Of a DNA stretch of 64,000 bases, positions 1-9,445 are shown piece by piece. The notes beneath the pieces are model-generated. The model did not search any database. It saw only the letters and a program-made list of their open reading frames with translations, and was not told the DNA's origin. The stretch is taken from positions 868,001 to 932,000 of the forward strand of contig CAWEKT010000001.1 of assembly GCA_963809765.1 (NCBI GenBank), given 5' to 3'. Origin of the DNA: JACVRM01 sp963809765. GTDB lineage: Bacteria; Actinomycetota; Thermoleophilia; Gaiellales; Gaiellaceae. Position 1 is the first letter of the stretch. The number at the start of each line of letters is the position of its first letter. The position numbers were made by a program, and so were the translations under genes.

Positions 1-1899
1 GTCCGCCAGGACTCGATCCATGCCGCCGGCGTCGTCATCGGCGCCCAGCCGCTGATCGAGGTCGTGCCGCTGCAGCAGAAGGGGACAGACCAGGAGGTCG
101 TCACGCAGCTCGGCATGTGGGACGTGGTCGACCTCGGTCTGCTGAAGATGGACTTCCTGGGCCTGCGCAACCTCGACGTCATCGACCGCGCGGTCGAGCT
201 CGTCGGCTCGGTCGACATCGAGACGATCCCGCTCGACGACAAGGCGACCTACGCCATGCTCGCGGCCGGGGACTCGATCGGCGTCTTCCAGTTCGAGTCG
301 TCCGGCATGCGCGAGGCTCTGCGCCAGGTCAGGCCGACCGAGTTCGAGGACCTGATCGCGCTCGTCGCCCTGTACCGCCCCGGGCCGATGGCCTACATCC
401 CCGAGTACGCGCGCCGCAAGAACGGCCAGGCGCCGGTGACGTACCTCGACGAGCGCCTGAAGGCGATCACGGGCGACTCCTACGGCATCTGCATCTACCA
501 GGAGCAGTACATGCAGATCGCGAAGGAGCTCGCCGGGTTCACGCCTGCCGAGGCCGAGACGCTCCGCAAGGCGATCGGCAAGAAGATCCACGAGCTGATG
601 GCCTCGCTCAAGGGCAAGTTCCTCGAGGGCGCGGCGCAGACGGGCACGACGCCGGGGGTTGCCGCCCAGCTCTGGAAGGACATGGAGTCGTCGCAGGACT
701 ACTCCTTCAACAAGGCGCACGCCGCCTGCTACGCGCTGATCGCCTACCGCACCGCCTGGCTGAAGGCGAACCACCCGCGCGAGTACATGGCCGCTCTCAT
801 CTCCTCGGTGATGAACACCAAGGACCGCGTGCCCTTCTACGTCAACGGCTGCCGCGAGCTCGGCATCGACGTCGAGCCGCCCGACGTGAACGAGTCGCAG
901 TGCGACTTCGCCGTCGTCGAGGGCAAGATCCGCTTCGGCCTGAACGCCGTCAAGAACGTCGGCGACTCTGCGGCGCGGGCGATCATCGCAGCGCGCGAGT
1001 CCGGCGGCCCCTTCGCCTCGATCTGGGACTTCACCGAGCGCGTCGACCCCCAGGTGATGAACAAGCGCGCGCTCGAGTCGCTCGTCAAGTGCGGCGCCCT
1101 CGACTCGACCGGCGCCCCGCGCAAGGGACTGCTCGAGTGCCTGGAGGCGGCCCTGTCCTGGGGCGGTCGCCACCACGCCGACCAGCTCGCCGGCCAGAGC
1201 TCGATCTTCGATCTCGGTGACGCCGGCGTCGACCAGGCCCCGCGTCATCATCCGACGATCCCCGCGGGCGAGTACGAGAAGGGCGAGCTGCTCGCGATGG
1301 AGAAGGAGAGCCTGGGCCTCTATGTCTCGGAGCACCCGCTGCAGGGTGTGGCCGAGCAGCTGCGCCGCAAGACCGATTGCCGCCTCTCCGAGATCGAGCG
1401 CCGCCGCGACGGCGAGGTCGTCACGGTCGGCGGGCTGGTCGGCGGCATCAAGGAGATGACGACGCGCAAGGGCGACCCGATGGTCTTCCTGCAGCTGGAC
1501 GACGTCACTGGAGGCGCCGAGGTCGTCGTCTTCAACTCGGTCTACGCGACCTCCCGCGAGCTGCTCGAGCCCGACCGCGTGCTCGTCGTCAAGGGCCGGG
1601 TCGACCACAAGCAGCAGGGCGACACGAAGCTGATCGCGATGGAGGTGTCGGCATTCGAGGCCGTCCCCGAGCGGCGCGAGGTGCGGCTCAAGGTCGATGC
1701 TCAGCGGGCACGCGCCGGCCTCATTCGCGAGCTCGCCGAGCTCGTGCGCGAGTTCCCAGGCGAGGCGCCCGTGATCGTCGCGCTGACCACCTCCGCGGGG
1801 CCGAAGACGCTCACGCTCGGGCCCGAGTACCGGGTCGCGCCGGTTGCGGACTTCTTCGCCGAGGCGAAGGCGCTGCTCGGCGAGGCCGCCGTCTTGTAA
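1..1899 (+). CDS. dnaE: DNA polymerase III alpha subunit, C-terminal 632 residues (partial)
   Basis: Replicative polymerase subunit that extends the primer in the holoenzyme. The frame is open from base 1, so the start lies outside the window. The fragment begins in the palm: KMDFLGLR near base 150 contains the third catalytic aspartate of C-family polymerases, and the fingers follow with the SFNKAHA stretch near base 705. A helix-hairpin-helix region (about bases 860-1120) and an OB fold (about 1420-1600, starting VTVGGLVGG) complete the usual bacterial DnaE order. The TAA stop (1897-1899) is part of the -35 element of the next gene. No indel is visible here. Confidence 0.97.
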   Translation, partial: VRQDSIHAAGVVIGAQPLIEVVPLQQKGTDQEVVTQLGMWDVVDLGLLKMDFLGLRNLDVIDRAVELVGSVDIETIPLDDKATYAMLAAGDSIGVFQFESSGMREALRQVRPTEFEDLIALVALYRPGPMAYIPEYARRKNGQAPVTYLDERLKAITGDSYGICIYQEQYMQIAKELAGFTPAEAETLRKAIGKKIHELMASLKGKFLEGAAQTGTTPGVAAQLWKDMESSQDYSFNKAHAACYALIAYRTAWLKANHPREYMAALISSVMNTKDRVPFYVNGCRELGIDVEPPDVNESQCDFAVVEGKIRFGLNAVKNVGDSAARAIIAARESGGPFASIWDFTERVDPQVMNKRALESLVKCGALDSTGAPRKGLLECLEAALSWGGRHHADQLAGQSSIFDLGDAGVDQAPRHHPTIPAGEYEKGELLAMEKESLGLYVSEHPLQGVAEQLRRKTDCRLSEIERRRDGEVVTVGGLVGGIKEMTTRKGDPMVFLQLDDVTGGAEVVVFNSVYATSRELLEPDRVLVVKGRVDHKQQGDTKLIAMEVSAFEAVPERREVRLKVDAQRARAGLIRELAELVREFPGEAPVIVALTTSAGPKTLTLGPEYRVAPVADFFAEAKALLGEAAVL

Positions 1900-1922
1900 C
1901 CGCTCGTCGGACTTGTTACAAC
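1894..1922 (+). promoter_or_regulatory. Promoter of the 1929 gene, copy 1 of a duplicated promoter
   Basis: TTGTAA (1894-1899) and TACAAC (1917-1922) are separated by 17 bases and the GTG start follows 6 bases later, so the mRNA is probably leaderless. TTGTAAC and GTTACAA also form an inverted repeat with a 14-base gap. The same layout recurs at 3069-3097. It overlaps the dnaE stop codon. Confidence 0.6.
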
Positions 1923-1928
1923 CGGCCG

Positions 1929-3040
1929 GTGCGGCGAAGGGGTCTGGCGGCGTGGCTCGTGGGTGCCACGATGGTGCTCGCAGCCGCGGGGTCGGCGGGT
2001 AGCGCGCCTGCGCCGCCCGAGCGGCACGCCGCTCCGCTCGCGGGCTCGAAGCTGACGCTCCAGCAGGTGGACGTCGACCGGACGGGGATCATCCTCGCGG
2101 CCAACTGGATGGCAGCGAAGGGGAGCGGTACCTGGACGCCGCCGTTCGGTACCGCGACGTATCAGTACCCGCTGCCTGACACGATTCCGGCGGCCGGGGT
2201 GAACGTGACCCTGTCCGTGACCGCGACCGCGGCGCCGACGTCTCGGTTCGCGCCCGCCCTCGGCATCTCGAGCCAGAGCGAGATCGGCATCGAGAACGGG
2301 CCGGCGCAGGCCGGAGCCCTCGCCGAGCCGGGCGAGACGAAGACCGGCACGAAGACCATCAAGCTGGTCCGCGCACCCACGCCAACGGCGCCCTCGTCAA
2401 GGTGATCGTCGGGCTACAGGACGGGCCGAGGATCACGTACACGTACAAGGCCTCGAACCCCGCGCCGAAGTGCAAACCATTCCGTGCCTCCGCCTCGACG
2501 AGCGCCAGTCAGGCCTGTCTCGAGGTCGCCAAGTTCGTGGTCTCCGCGTTCCATCCGGGGAGAGTGCGCGCTCCGACCGGGCGTCGCGTCTTGAATCGAT
2601 GGGTGCTCAAGGGAGGCAACTCGGTCGCTCAAACGGTGCCGTTCCTGACCTACTACGAGGGCGCGAGCGAGCAGGACCCGGGGCGCACGCGCGGCTCGGT
2701 TCTGCGGCTGAAGGTGACCGGTGCCGACCTGCGGACGAGCGGCGTCGACGAGGTCGCGAAGCTCAACTTCGTCGTGGACGCGTGCGGGAGCGCGACCCGC
2801 TCATCGACATCATGCTCCGCTGCCGCGAGGGCGCACGCGGAAGCATCGTTCTCATCGACGACGACCGGCGCTCGCAGGGGCGCACCGACAGACCCGTGAC
2901 AAGTTCATGGTCAGCGTCCGGCCTGCCCGTACCACTCCCACACCTACAGCAACGCCGACAGCCTCACGCACGAGCCCTTCGCCGGCGGCGGCAACCAGGG
3001 CGGGCAGCGTGCGGTCGTGACCATCCGGACGAGCGGCTAG
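1929..3040 (+). CDS. Secreted protein of unknown function, broken by about four frameshifts
   Basis: I do not recognise the family. The protein starts at GTG 1929 with a signal peptide (RRRGLAAW, then a hydrophobic stretch ending near AGSA) and reads in one frame to about 2370. Plausible sequence then resumes in a second frame (ALVKVIVGL, from about 2388), a third near 2800 (PLIDIMLRC), a fourth step near 2900 (DKFMVSVRP), and again from about 2935 (YHSHTYSNAD) to the TAG at 3038-3040. Every step moves the frame the same way, as expected for four single-base losses. Without them the product would be about 370 residues. I favour sequence errors over decay, but this is a non-essential gene and could be a pseudogene. 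Confidence 0.5.
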
Positions 3041-3068
3041 ACGCTCGCGCGCGGCGCTGATGCGGCGC

Positions 3069-3097
3069 TTGTAACCGCTCGCGCCCGGTGTTACAAC
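3069..3097 (+). promoter_or_regulatory. Promoter of the 3105 gene, copy 2 of a duplicated promoter
   Basis: TTGTAA (3069-3074), 17-base spacer, TACAAC (3092-3097), then 7 bases to ATG 3105. The arms TTGTAAC and GTTACAA and their 14-base gap are identical to the copy at 1894-1922, while most of the gap sequence differs. Confidence 0.6.
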
Positions 3098-3104
3098 CGC
3101 CGGC

Positions 3105-3296
3105 ATGCGGCGACGGGGTCTGCGGTCCCTGGTGGCGTTGCTCGCGCTGGCGCTTCTGGTCGGAGTGCCCGCGGCGACCGGGACGCACGACCGCGAGCAC
3201 GCGTTCGCGGGCAACTGGACGATCGATCCGCGGGGCACGCCGGGGCAGCTGAAGATCGCTGCTGTCGGCAAGGGGACGCTCGCGAAGGCAGACTGA
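3105..3296 (+). CDS. Small secreted protein, 63 aa, possibly truncated
   Basis: The N-terminus (MRRRGLRSLVALLALALL) closely resembles that of the gene at 1929 and is a typical signal peptide, cleaved near PAATG. The remaining 40 residues contain HAFAGNW and match nothing I know. The gene is short and ends just before the lipase gene, so the reading frame may be cut by an indel as in its upstream paralogue. Promoter and first codons look like a duplication of the 1929 gene, but the mature parts are not similar. Confidence 0.5.
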   Translation: MRRRGLRSLVALLALALLVGVPAATGTHDREHAFAGNWTIDPRGTPGQLKIAAVGKGTLAKAD

Positions 3297-3304
3297 CCTC
3301 CAAC

Positions 3305-4600
3305 ATGTGTGACCGGCACGCCTCGGTGAGGCGCTGGTGCCTGCCGCTTGCCCTGGGCGCGCTCGCCGCGCTTGCTCCCGCGTCGGCAGGTGGCGTCGGC
3401 GGCGCGGATCTCGAACGCTCCGACCGCAAGGCGGCGCGGCTGACGCTTTCCTACTCCGTCCCCGCCCGGTTCGGCCTCGACGCCAACCGCGACGGCCTCG
3501 TCGACTACCAGGACACGGCTGCCGAGGTTCGACCAAGCAGCTGGTCGGTCTTGCTCCGGCTCGCCGGCTGCCGGCGGACGGCCATGTACCGCTGGACGGT
3601 CAACGGCAGGGTGGTAGGGCCGGCCCGGACGGCCGCCTGCTCCTGGCGGCTCACGCTCGCGCGAGAGGGGTCGTACGCCGTTCGTGCCTCCGAGCGAGGG
3701 GGGCGGCGCGCGTCGGCGACCGTGCTCGTGCAGGACTGGCTCGTCCTCGGCCTCGGGGACTCGGTCGCAGCGGGCGAGGGTGTCCCGGATGGCGCCGGCG
3801 GCCGCTGGCAGGACGCGAGCTGCCACCGCTCGGCCAACGCGTTCGGCGCGCAGGCTGCGCGGGCGCTCGAGGGCAGCGATGCGCGCACCTCGGTCACCTT
3901 CGTCCACGTCGCCTGCTCCGGCGCCACCCTCGACGACGTGCTCGCGCGCCAGATCCCGGTCGCGCGCACGCTCGTCGGGAGCCGTGAGGTCGACGCCGTC
4001 ATCCTGAGCGCGGGCGCCAACGATCTGAACTTCGGGCCGCTTGCACTGTTCTGCGCCGCCCAGCCCGACTGCCCGAACGCCCCGTGGGGCGGTGCCCAGG
4101 GCGGCCCGACGCTGGCCACGCTGCTCCCGGGCTGGGTCGCCGCGCTACCGGGCCGGTACGGCACCCTCGCTGCTGGTCTAAGGTCGCTCGCCCCGCCTTC
4201 CCGGACGTACCTGCCCGAGTACTTCGACGCACTGCACGCCGCGGACGGCTCACTCTGCGCCCAGTCCGCCGTCGTCGACGGGCAGCACCTCGAGGTGACC
4301 GCGGCCGAGGCCCAGTGGATGCTGACGAACTTTCTCGCGCCGCTGAACAGCGCGGTGACGGCGGCCGCCTCGACGCATGGCTGGCGGCACGTATCCGGCG
4401 TCGAGTCTGCGTTCCGCCCGCACGGCTACTGCGCGGCGGAGCCGTGGATCGTCCGCTACGAGGACTCCCTCCTGGGTCAGGGCGACCCGAACGGGACGCT
4501 GCATCCGAACCGCCCCGGGCACGCCGCGATCGCCGGGCTCGTCAGCTCGTCGCTTCGCCGTGACCTCTATCCCGGCGGCAGGGCTCGGCGACCGGCGTAG
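3305..4600 (+). CDS. Secreted SGNH/GDSL-type hydrolase
   Basis: Predicted extracellular esterase or lipase of 431 residues. A signal peptide (residues about 1-30) precedes a domain with an EF-hand-like loop, DANRDGLVDYQD (about residues 59-70), likely to bind calcium. The SGNH fold follows: block I GLGDSVAAGEG with the nucleophile serine (about residue 154), block III GAND (about 238), and the catalytic histidine in LHPNRPGH near the end. Several cysteines suit an exported protein. Substrate is unknown. It is convergent with the propeller gene that ends at 4608. Confidence 0.8.
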   Translation: MCDRHASVRRWCLPLALGALAALAPASAGGVGGADLERSDRKAARLTLSYSVPARFGLDANRDGLVDYQDTAAEVRPSSWSVLLRLAGCRRTAMYRWTVNGRVVGPARTAACSWRLTLAREGSYAVRASERGGRRASATVLVQDWLVLGLGDSVAAGEGVPDGAGGRWQDASCHRSANAFGAQAARALEGSDARTSVTFVHVACSGATLDDVLARQIPVARTLVGSREVDAVILSAGANDLNFGPLALFCAAQPDCPNAPWGGAQGGPTLATLLPGWVAALPGRYGTLAAGLRSLAPPSRTYLPEYFDALHAADGSLCAQSAVVDGQHLEVTAAEAQWMLTNFLAPLNSAVTAAASTHGWRHVSGVESAFRPHGYCAAEPWIVRYEDSLLGQGDPNGTLHPNRPGHAAIAGLVSSSLRRDLYPGGRARRPA

Positions 4601-4607
4601 CCGCTGC

Positions 4608-6911
4608 TCAGGGGCAGCCGCGGGCGATCTCGGCCGCGAGCGGGTCGGCGGCCGCGACCCGGCTTCCGACCACGTTCCAGCTGGCGGCGCTCGGCGTGCC
4701 GCCGCGAATCCGGACGAGCGCGGTCACCTGCCAGCCCTGCGTCGTCGTCCGCGCCGAGATCGACTGAATCGCCAGCCTGCAGCGGCGGGCGTTTCGGTTG
4801 AGGATCGCCCGCACCGTTGCGACCGCCTTCGTGCGGCTGACGCGCGCGGGGGTGCCGCGTCCAAGCCCCTGGTTGAGGCCGGCGAGCGGCGCCGCGGCGA
4901 CCTGTAGGAAGGCCGAGTGCGGCTGGCGCTTGACCCGCTGCTGGACGAGCGCGACGAACGCGCGCATCTCGGCGCGGCGCCGGCTCGCGGTTCGCGCCCG
5001 AGTCAGCCGGGAGCTAAGCGCCGAGGCCGTCGCGGCGGTGACGATCCCTTGTGCCCGCAAGGAGTCGAGGATCGCCCGGACATCGTCGAGTGTGATCCTG
5101 CGGTAGTCGCGGTCCATGCCGGCTGTCTTGGCATTCTCGTTCAGGATCGCGCGGAGCGAGCGCGGGCGGGTGTCGAGCGGGAAGAGCTGTAGCGCGCCGG
5201 CCAGCGCCGCCTTGACGTCGTCGCGCGAGAACCCGTTGCGATTGAACCTCGCCACGAGCGAGTCCGGCACACCTGTCAGCTGCGACAGGGCGCTGACCCC
5301 CTGTCGTTGTTGCTGCGGTGTCACGGTGACGTCGATGCGTGCCCGCTGAAACTCCCGCGCGAGTCGCTTCGCTGCTGCCGCACGATCCCTCAATGCGAAG
5401 GCGTACGCGCCCCAGTAGGTGCGGGCTGCCGCTCTCTGCAGCGTCATCCCCGGATTGCTGGCCGCGTTGCGCGCGCCGCTGGCGCGGTTCGCCGTGATCG
5501 CCATCGCCTCGGCGATCGACGCGGCGCGCCCGTCGGCGGTTCCAAAGCCGATCATCGCCACCTTCAGGCGGCTGCAGGGTACGCCGCCGCGGACGATGCG
5601 GCAGACGGAGTTGCCGACCTTCGGCGCTGCGAACGAGCTCGGCATGGCGACGGCGCCGAAGCGGGGATCGGGCGGGTCGACCACGACGAGGACACCGGCC
5701 GCGATCAGTTGGGCGATGAAGCCGGCGCACGCGCCGGCAAACCCGCTGGCGAACACCTGGCCCGCTCCTGGGATCAGGAGGATCGGGCAGAAGGCGAGGG
5801 CGGAGCCGAAGCTGATCTTGGCGCCGGCCTTGAGGCTGTCCTTCGTCTCCTTGCTCATCCCGAGCAGGTTCAGCACCCCGGTGGTGGACGGCAGCGGCTG
5901 CCAGTCCGGCCGCCGATCCGAGGACGTGTTGGTCGTGACGCGCGTCTGGTTCGTGCCGTCGGCCTTCATCGTGTAGATCTCGTCGTTGCCGTCCCGGTCG
6001 GAGACGAAGGCGATGCTCTCGCCGTCGGGCGACCACGCGGGCTCGAACTCGTCGGCCGGGTTGCCGGACAGGTTCTCGACGCCCGAGCCGTCGGCGTTCA
6101 TGACGAAGATCTCGCTGTTCGAGCCCTCGATCGAGCGCTCGAACGCGATCTTCTTGCCGTCGGGCGACCAGCTCGGGTCGCGGTCCGAGAGGTTATTGCG
6201 GGTGAGGTTCGTCTGGTTCGTGCCGTCGGTGCTCATGACGTAGATCTCGCGCTGCTGGTCGCGGGCGCTCCAGAACGCGATCTTGTCGCCGAGCGGCGAC
6301 CACGCCGGCGAGCGATCGGACGACGCGCCGTTCGAGGTCAGGCGAGTGATCCGCTGAAGCTGCCCGCCGTGGTTGGCCCAGTAGAGCTCGGAGACGCCGG
6401 CCCGGTCGGACTCGAACACGAGCAGCGGCTCGATGCCGAGCGGCGTCCACGAGGGTCCCTGGTCGAGGGAGCCCGCCACGGTCGAGTTGCCGGTGAACTC
6501 CATCGGGTTGCTCGTGAGTGTGACGTCGTTTCGCCCCTGGTCTCCGACCTGCTGGAGCCAGATCCCGCCGCCGCCGCCGGTTCGCGCCCTCATATACGCG
6601 AGCAGCCGCCCGGTCGGATCCCAGGCCGGATCGTCCTCGTCCACCGCCGTCCGCGTCAGGTTCGTCTGCTCGCGCCCGTCGGCGCGCATGATGTAGATCT
6701 CCTGGTTCCCGTCGCGGCTCGAGACGAAGGCGATCCTTCCGTTCGCGCCCGGGTAGGCGCCGCCGCTGAGCGGGGCGCTCGCCGTGAGGGTCGCGCAGGT
6801 CGCGACGACGAGGACCGCCGCCGTTCCGGCCGCGCGTATCCGCCCTGAGCTGAGTCGCCGCACCGTCTCTGACCCCGCCGAGACCCTGTCACGAACGTCT
6901 CTCCGAATCAA
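4608..6911 (-). CDS. Secreted TolB-like beta-propeller protein with a large unassigned C-terminal region
   Basis: Exported protein of up to 767 residues. The N-terminal half carries at least six TolB/PD40 repeats of the type AWSPDGKKIAF...EIYVM..DG, together a beta-propeller as in periplasmic TolB. The C-terminal half (after about residue 350) has a hydrophobic stretch with FCPILLIPGAGQVF and then an Ala/Arg-rich helical region that I cannot assign. The longest frame starts at TTG 6911; GTG 6863 would give a tidier signal peptide (VRRLSSGRIRAAG then a hydrophobic core) and may be the true start. No pal, tolR or other Tol gene is nearby, so the propeller probably serves protein binding. Confidence 0.75.
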   Translation of the reverse strand: MIRRDVRDRVSAGSETVRRLSSGRIRAAGTAAVLVVATCATLTASAPLSGGAYPGANGRIAFVSSRDGNQEIYIMRADGREQTNLTRTAVDEDDPAWDPTGRLLAYMRARTGGGGGIWLQQVGDQGRNDVTLTSNPMEFTGNSTVAGSLDQGPSWTPLGIEPLLVFESDRAGVSELYWANHGGQLQRITRLTSNGASSDRSPAWSPLGDKIAFWSARDQQREIYVMSTDGTNQTNLTRNNLSDRDPSWSPDGKKIAFERSIEGSNSEIFVMNADGSGVENLSGNPADEFEPAWSPDGESIAFVSDRDGNDEIYTMKADGTNQTRVTTNTSSDRRPDWQPLPSTTGVLNLLGMSKETKDSLKAGAKISFGSALAFCPILLIPGAGQVFASGFAGACAGFIAQLIAAGVLVVVDPPDPRFGAVAMPSSFAAPKVGNSVCRIVRGGVPCSRLKVAMIGFGTADGRAASIAEAMAITANRASGARNAASNPGMTLQRAAARTYWGAYAFALRDRAAAAKRLAREFQRARIDVTVTPQQQRQGVSALSQLTGVPDSLVARFNRNGFSRDDVKAALAGALQLFPLDTRPRSLRAILNENAKTAGMDRDYRRITLDDVRAILDSLRAQGIVTAATASALSSRLTRARTASRRRAEMRAFVALVQQRVKRQPHSAFLQVAAAPLAGLNQGLGRGTPARVSRTKAVATVRAILNRNARRCRLAIQSISARTTTQGWQVTALVRIRGGTPSAASWNVVGSRVAAADPLAAEIARGCP

Positions 6912-7058
6912 GGGTCACAAAATCGTGCCGGACCGCGGCCGGTCACGCGGGAATCCGCGGAGCGGAGCGGTCTCGGCCACACCTGTCCGCAACGGCCATC
7001 TCGCGCCCGCGGGCCCGCGCGGTTACTCCGTCTGCGTCCATCGACAAGGAGGATGCGC

Positions 7059-8069
7059 ATGCAGCAAGGACGCAGCCGGATGGCCGGCCTCGTCGCCGCG
7101 CTGGTGGCCTGTGTCGCGGTCACCGCCGGCCTGGCCTACGCCGCCGATACGCCGGCGCCGCCGATCAACGCCTGCAAGACGAAGATCCTCGGCTATCTCC
7201 GGGTGGTCAGCGTCGCGGGCAAGTGCCGCAAGAACGAGCTGCCGCTCTCGTGGAACGCCGTCGGGCCGAAGGGCGAGGCCGGGCCGGCGGGAGCAGCGGG
7301 GCCGGCAGGGCCTCCCGGCCCGCCAGGACCGCCCGGGCCGAAGGGCGACAACGGCGCGGCCGGCGCTGCCGGAGCCGCGGGGCCGGCCGGGCCGCCTGGG
7401 CCGAAGGGCGACCCCGGTGAGTCCCTGGAGGAGATCGGCGAGCTGAGCGGCACCGGGTGCACGACCCACGCGGGGGCCGACGGGGAGACCATGGTCGACG
7501 TCGCCGAGGACGACACCGTCGTGCTCACGTGCGTCGCCGGCGACGGCGAGGAGCCGCCGCCTCCGCCTCCCGAGGGGGATGCGCAGCTCGTCATCAACGA
7601 GGTCGACTACGACCAGGTCGGCACCGACCATGACGGCTTCGTCGAGATCCACAACGCCGGCGACGCCGTCGCCGACCTCGCGGGCATCGCGCTCGTGGCG
7701 GTGAACGGCGGCGACAACGGCGAGTACGCCCGCCGGACGCTGACCGGCACCCTCGCAGCGGGTGCGTACCTCGTGGTCGACGTCGAGCTGCAGAACGGCC
7801 CGCCCGACGGGCTGGCGCTCATCGACACCGCGTCGGCGACGCTCCTCGACGCGCTCTCGTACGAGGGTGCGATCACGACGGCATCCATCGACGGCGCGAC
7901 GTACACCCTCGTCGAGGGCACGGCGCTGCCGGAGACGGTCGCCGACTCGAACACGGTCGAGGGCACGCTCATCCGCAATCCGGACGGTGCCGACACGAAC
8001 GACGCAGCCACCGACTGGGCCTTCACGACCACGACGACGAGGGGAACCCCGAACGTCCTGACGCCGTAA
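7059..8069 (+). CDS. Secreted collagen-like protein with a C-terminal lamin-tail domain
   Basis: A signal peptide (about 1-28) is followed by a short Cys-containing segment, then about 17 Gly-X-Y triplets (roughly bases 7260-7420, GPKGEAG, GPPGPPG, GPKGDPG), an acidic linker with two cysteines, a proline run, and a lamin-tail-like domain starting LVINEVDYD. Lamin-tail domains occur on many bacterial surface proteins. The start ATG 7059 is chosen because AAGGAGG (7046-7052) lies 6 bases upstream; ATG 7053 directly abuts it. An extracellular or surface role is likely. A strong hairpin follows the stop. Confidence 0.8.
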   Translation: MQQGRSRMAGLVAALVACVAVTAGLAYAADTPAPPINACKTKILGYLRVVSVAGKCRKNELPLSWNAVGPKGEAGPAGAAGPAGPPGPPGPPGPKGDNGAAGAAGAAGPAGPPGPKGDPGESLEEIGELSGTGCTTHAGADGETMVDVAEDDTVVLTCVAGDGEEPPPPPPEGDAQLVINEVDYDQVGTDHDGFVEIHNAGDAVADLAGIALVAVNGGDNGEYARRTLTGTLAAGAYLVVDVELQNGPPDGLALIDTASATLLDALSYEGAITTASIDGATYTLVEGTALPETVADSNTVEGTLIRNPDGADTNDAATDWAFTTTTTRGTPNVLTP

Positions 8070-8080
8070 GGCCGTGCTCT

Positions 8081-8111
8081 CCGCCGGGCCGGAGACGTCC
8101 GGCCCCGGCGG
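8081..8111 (+). terminator. Hairpin after the collagen-like gene
   Basis: CCGCCGGGCCGGA pairs with TCCGGCCCCGGCGG across a GACG loop with one bulged base. It starts 12 bases after the stop and has no T run, so any termination would be of the GC-hairpin type. Confidence 0.45.
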
Positions 8112-8152
8112 AGTGCCGGAACGCGGCCGCCCGCGACGGTGTAGAAGCAGCG

Positions 8153-8710
8153 GTGGTGGGCCGGCCACTGGAGGAGAGCGAGCTCGTCGAGCGCGCCCGG
8201 CGGGGCGATGCCGCCGCGTACGAGGAGCTCGTCCGCCACCACCAGGAGATCGCGTTTCGCATGGCACTCGTCATCACCCGCACCGCTGCCGACGCCGAGG
8301 AGGCGGCCCAGGACGGCTTCGTCAAGGCGTACCGCGCGCTCGGCCGCTTCCGGCCTGGCGCGCCCTTTCGCCCCTGGCTGCTCCAGATCGTCGCCAACGA
8401 AGCGCGCAACCGCCGGCGGTCGGCCGGGCGGCGCGAACGGCTCGTGCTGCGTGCCGCAGCCGAGAGCCCGTCGGGGGACGCGGCCCCGTCCCCCGAGGGC
8501 ACCCTGCTCGCGGCCGAGCAGCGGCAGACGCTGCTCGCCGCGCTGGAGGAGCTGCGTGAGGAGGACCGGCTGGTGATCGGGTGCCGCTACCTGCTCGAGC
8601 TCAACGAGGAGGAGACGGCGAGCGCGCTCGGCTGGCCGCGCGGCACCGTCAAGTCACGGCTCTCGCGGGCGCTCGCGCGCCTCCGCGAGCAGCTGGAGGA
8701 GACCGGGTGA
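8153..8710 (+). CDS. ECF-type RNA polymerase sigma factor
   Basis: Alternative sigma factor of 185 residues. Sigma region 2 (residues about 20-90) contains the DAEEAAQDGFVKAYRAL helix and region 4 (about 125-180) ends in the WPRGTVKSRLSRALARLR recognition helix. GTG 8153 and GTG 8156 are both possible; the second is 8 bases after TAGAAG (8142-8147), a spacing close to that of leaderless promoters nearby. It overlaps the next gene by four bases (GTGA), the usual sign of a sigma/anti-sigma pair. Confidence 0.88.
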   Translation: MVGRPLEESELVERARRGDAAAYEELVRHHQEIAFRMALVITRTAADAEEAAQDGFVKAYRALGRFRPGAPFRPWLLQIVANEARNRRRSAGRRERLVLRAAAESPSGDAAPSPEGTLLAAEQRQTLLAALEELREEDRLVIGCRYLLELNEEETASALGWPRGTVKSRLSRALARLREQLEETG

Positions 8711-9445
8711 GCTCGCTCGAGACCCGCCTCCAGGAGCTGAGCGGCGAGATCGCCTTCCCGCCCACGCCAGACCTCGCCGGGGCCGTGCGCCGACAGGCTG
8801 CCCGTCGAGCAGCCGCGCTGGTGGCAGCGGCGGCTCGTGCTCGTCGCGGTGGCGCTCGCGGGTGTGGCCCTCGCAGGCGTGCTGGCGGTGCCCTCGGCCC
8901 GGACCGCGATCCTCGACTGGCTCGGCGTCGGCGGCGTCGAGGTCCGCTTCGTCGACGAGTTGCCCGCCGTGCCGCTGGCGCGGGAGCTCGACCTCGGTGA
9001 CCGGGTCTCGCTGGACGAGGCGCGGCGCGCGGCCGACTTCCGCGTGCTCGTTCCGCCGGCGTCCCTGGGCGACGACCCGGTCGTCTACCTGCGCGATCCG
9101 CCGGCGGGCGGCATGGTCAGCTTCCTCTACGGCAGCCCGGAGGACACGAAGCTCCTGATCTCGCAGTTCCGCGGCGACTACGAGCCCTTCATCACCAAGT
9201 TCGTCGAGTCCTCGGCGACCAGCACGAGCCGGATAGTGGCCGGCGTGCCCGCCCTGTGGCTCGAGGGTGCGCACCTGGTCGTCTACCGCGACTCCGACGG
9301 CCTCTTCATCGAGGAGGCAACCCGGCTGGCGCGGAACGTTCTGCTCCTCGAGCGGGACGGCGTCACGTACCGAATCGAGGGGGCGCTCGATGAAGAAGAG
9401 GCGGTGGATGTTGCGCGCAGGTTGCTGGCCGGCACCGGAACGTAA
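8707..9445 (+). CDS. Probable membrane anti-sigma-type partner of the ECF factor, one frameshift
   Basis: The first 30 residues (SSLETRLQEL, then FPPTPDLAGAV) read in one frame and the rest resumes one frame later near 8797 with LPVEQPRWWQRR, consistent with one extra base. A single transmembrane helix (VAVALAGVALAGVL) follows, then an outer domain of about 180 residues with VRFVDELP and DEARRAADFRVLVP stretches of the kind seen in actinobacterial membrane proteins next to ECF genes. The short cytoplasmic part lacks an obvious zinc motif. Function as an anti-sigma factor rests on the four-base overlap with the sigma gene. Confidence 0.6.

Noticed and set aside
7260..7420. Tandem GGGCC/GGCCGG-like repeats, at first sight a CRISPR-like or microsatellite array
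   Set aside because: They are codons for Gly-X-Y triplets of the collagen-like protein; there are no unique spacers.
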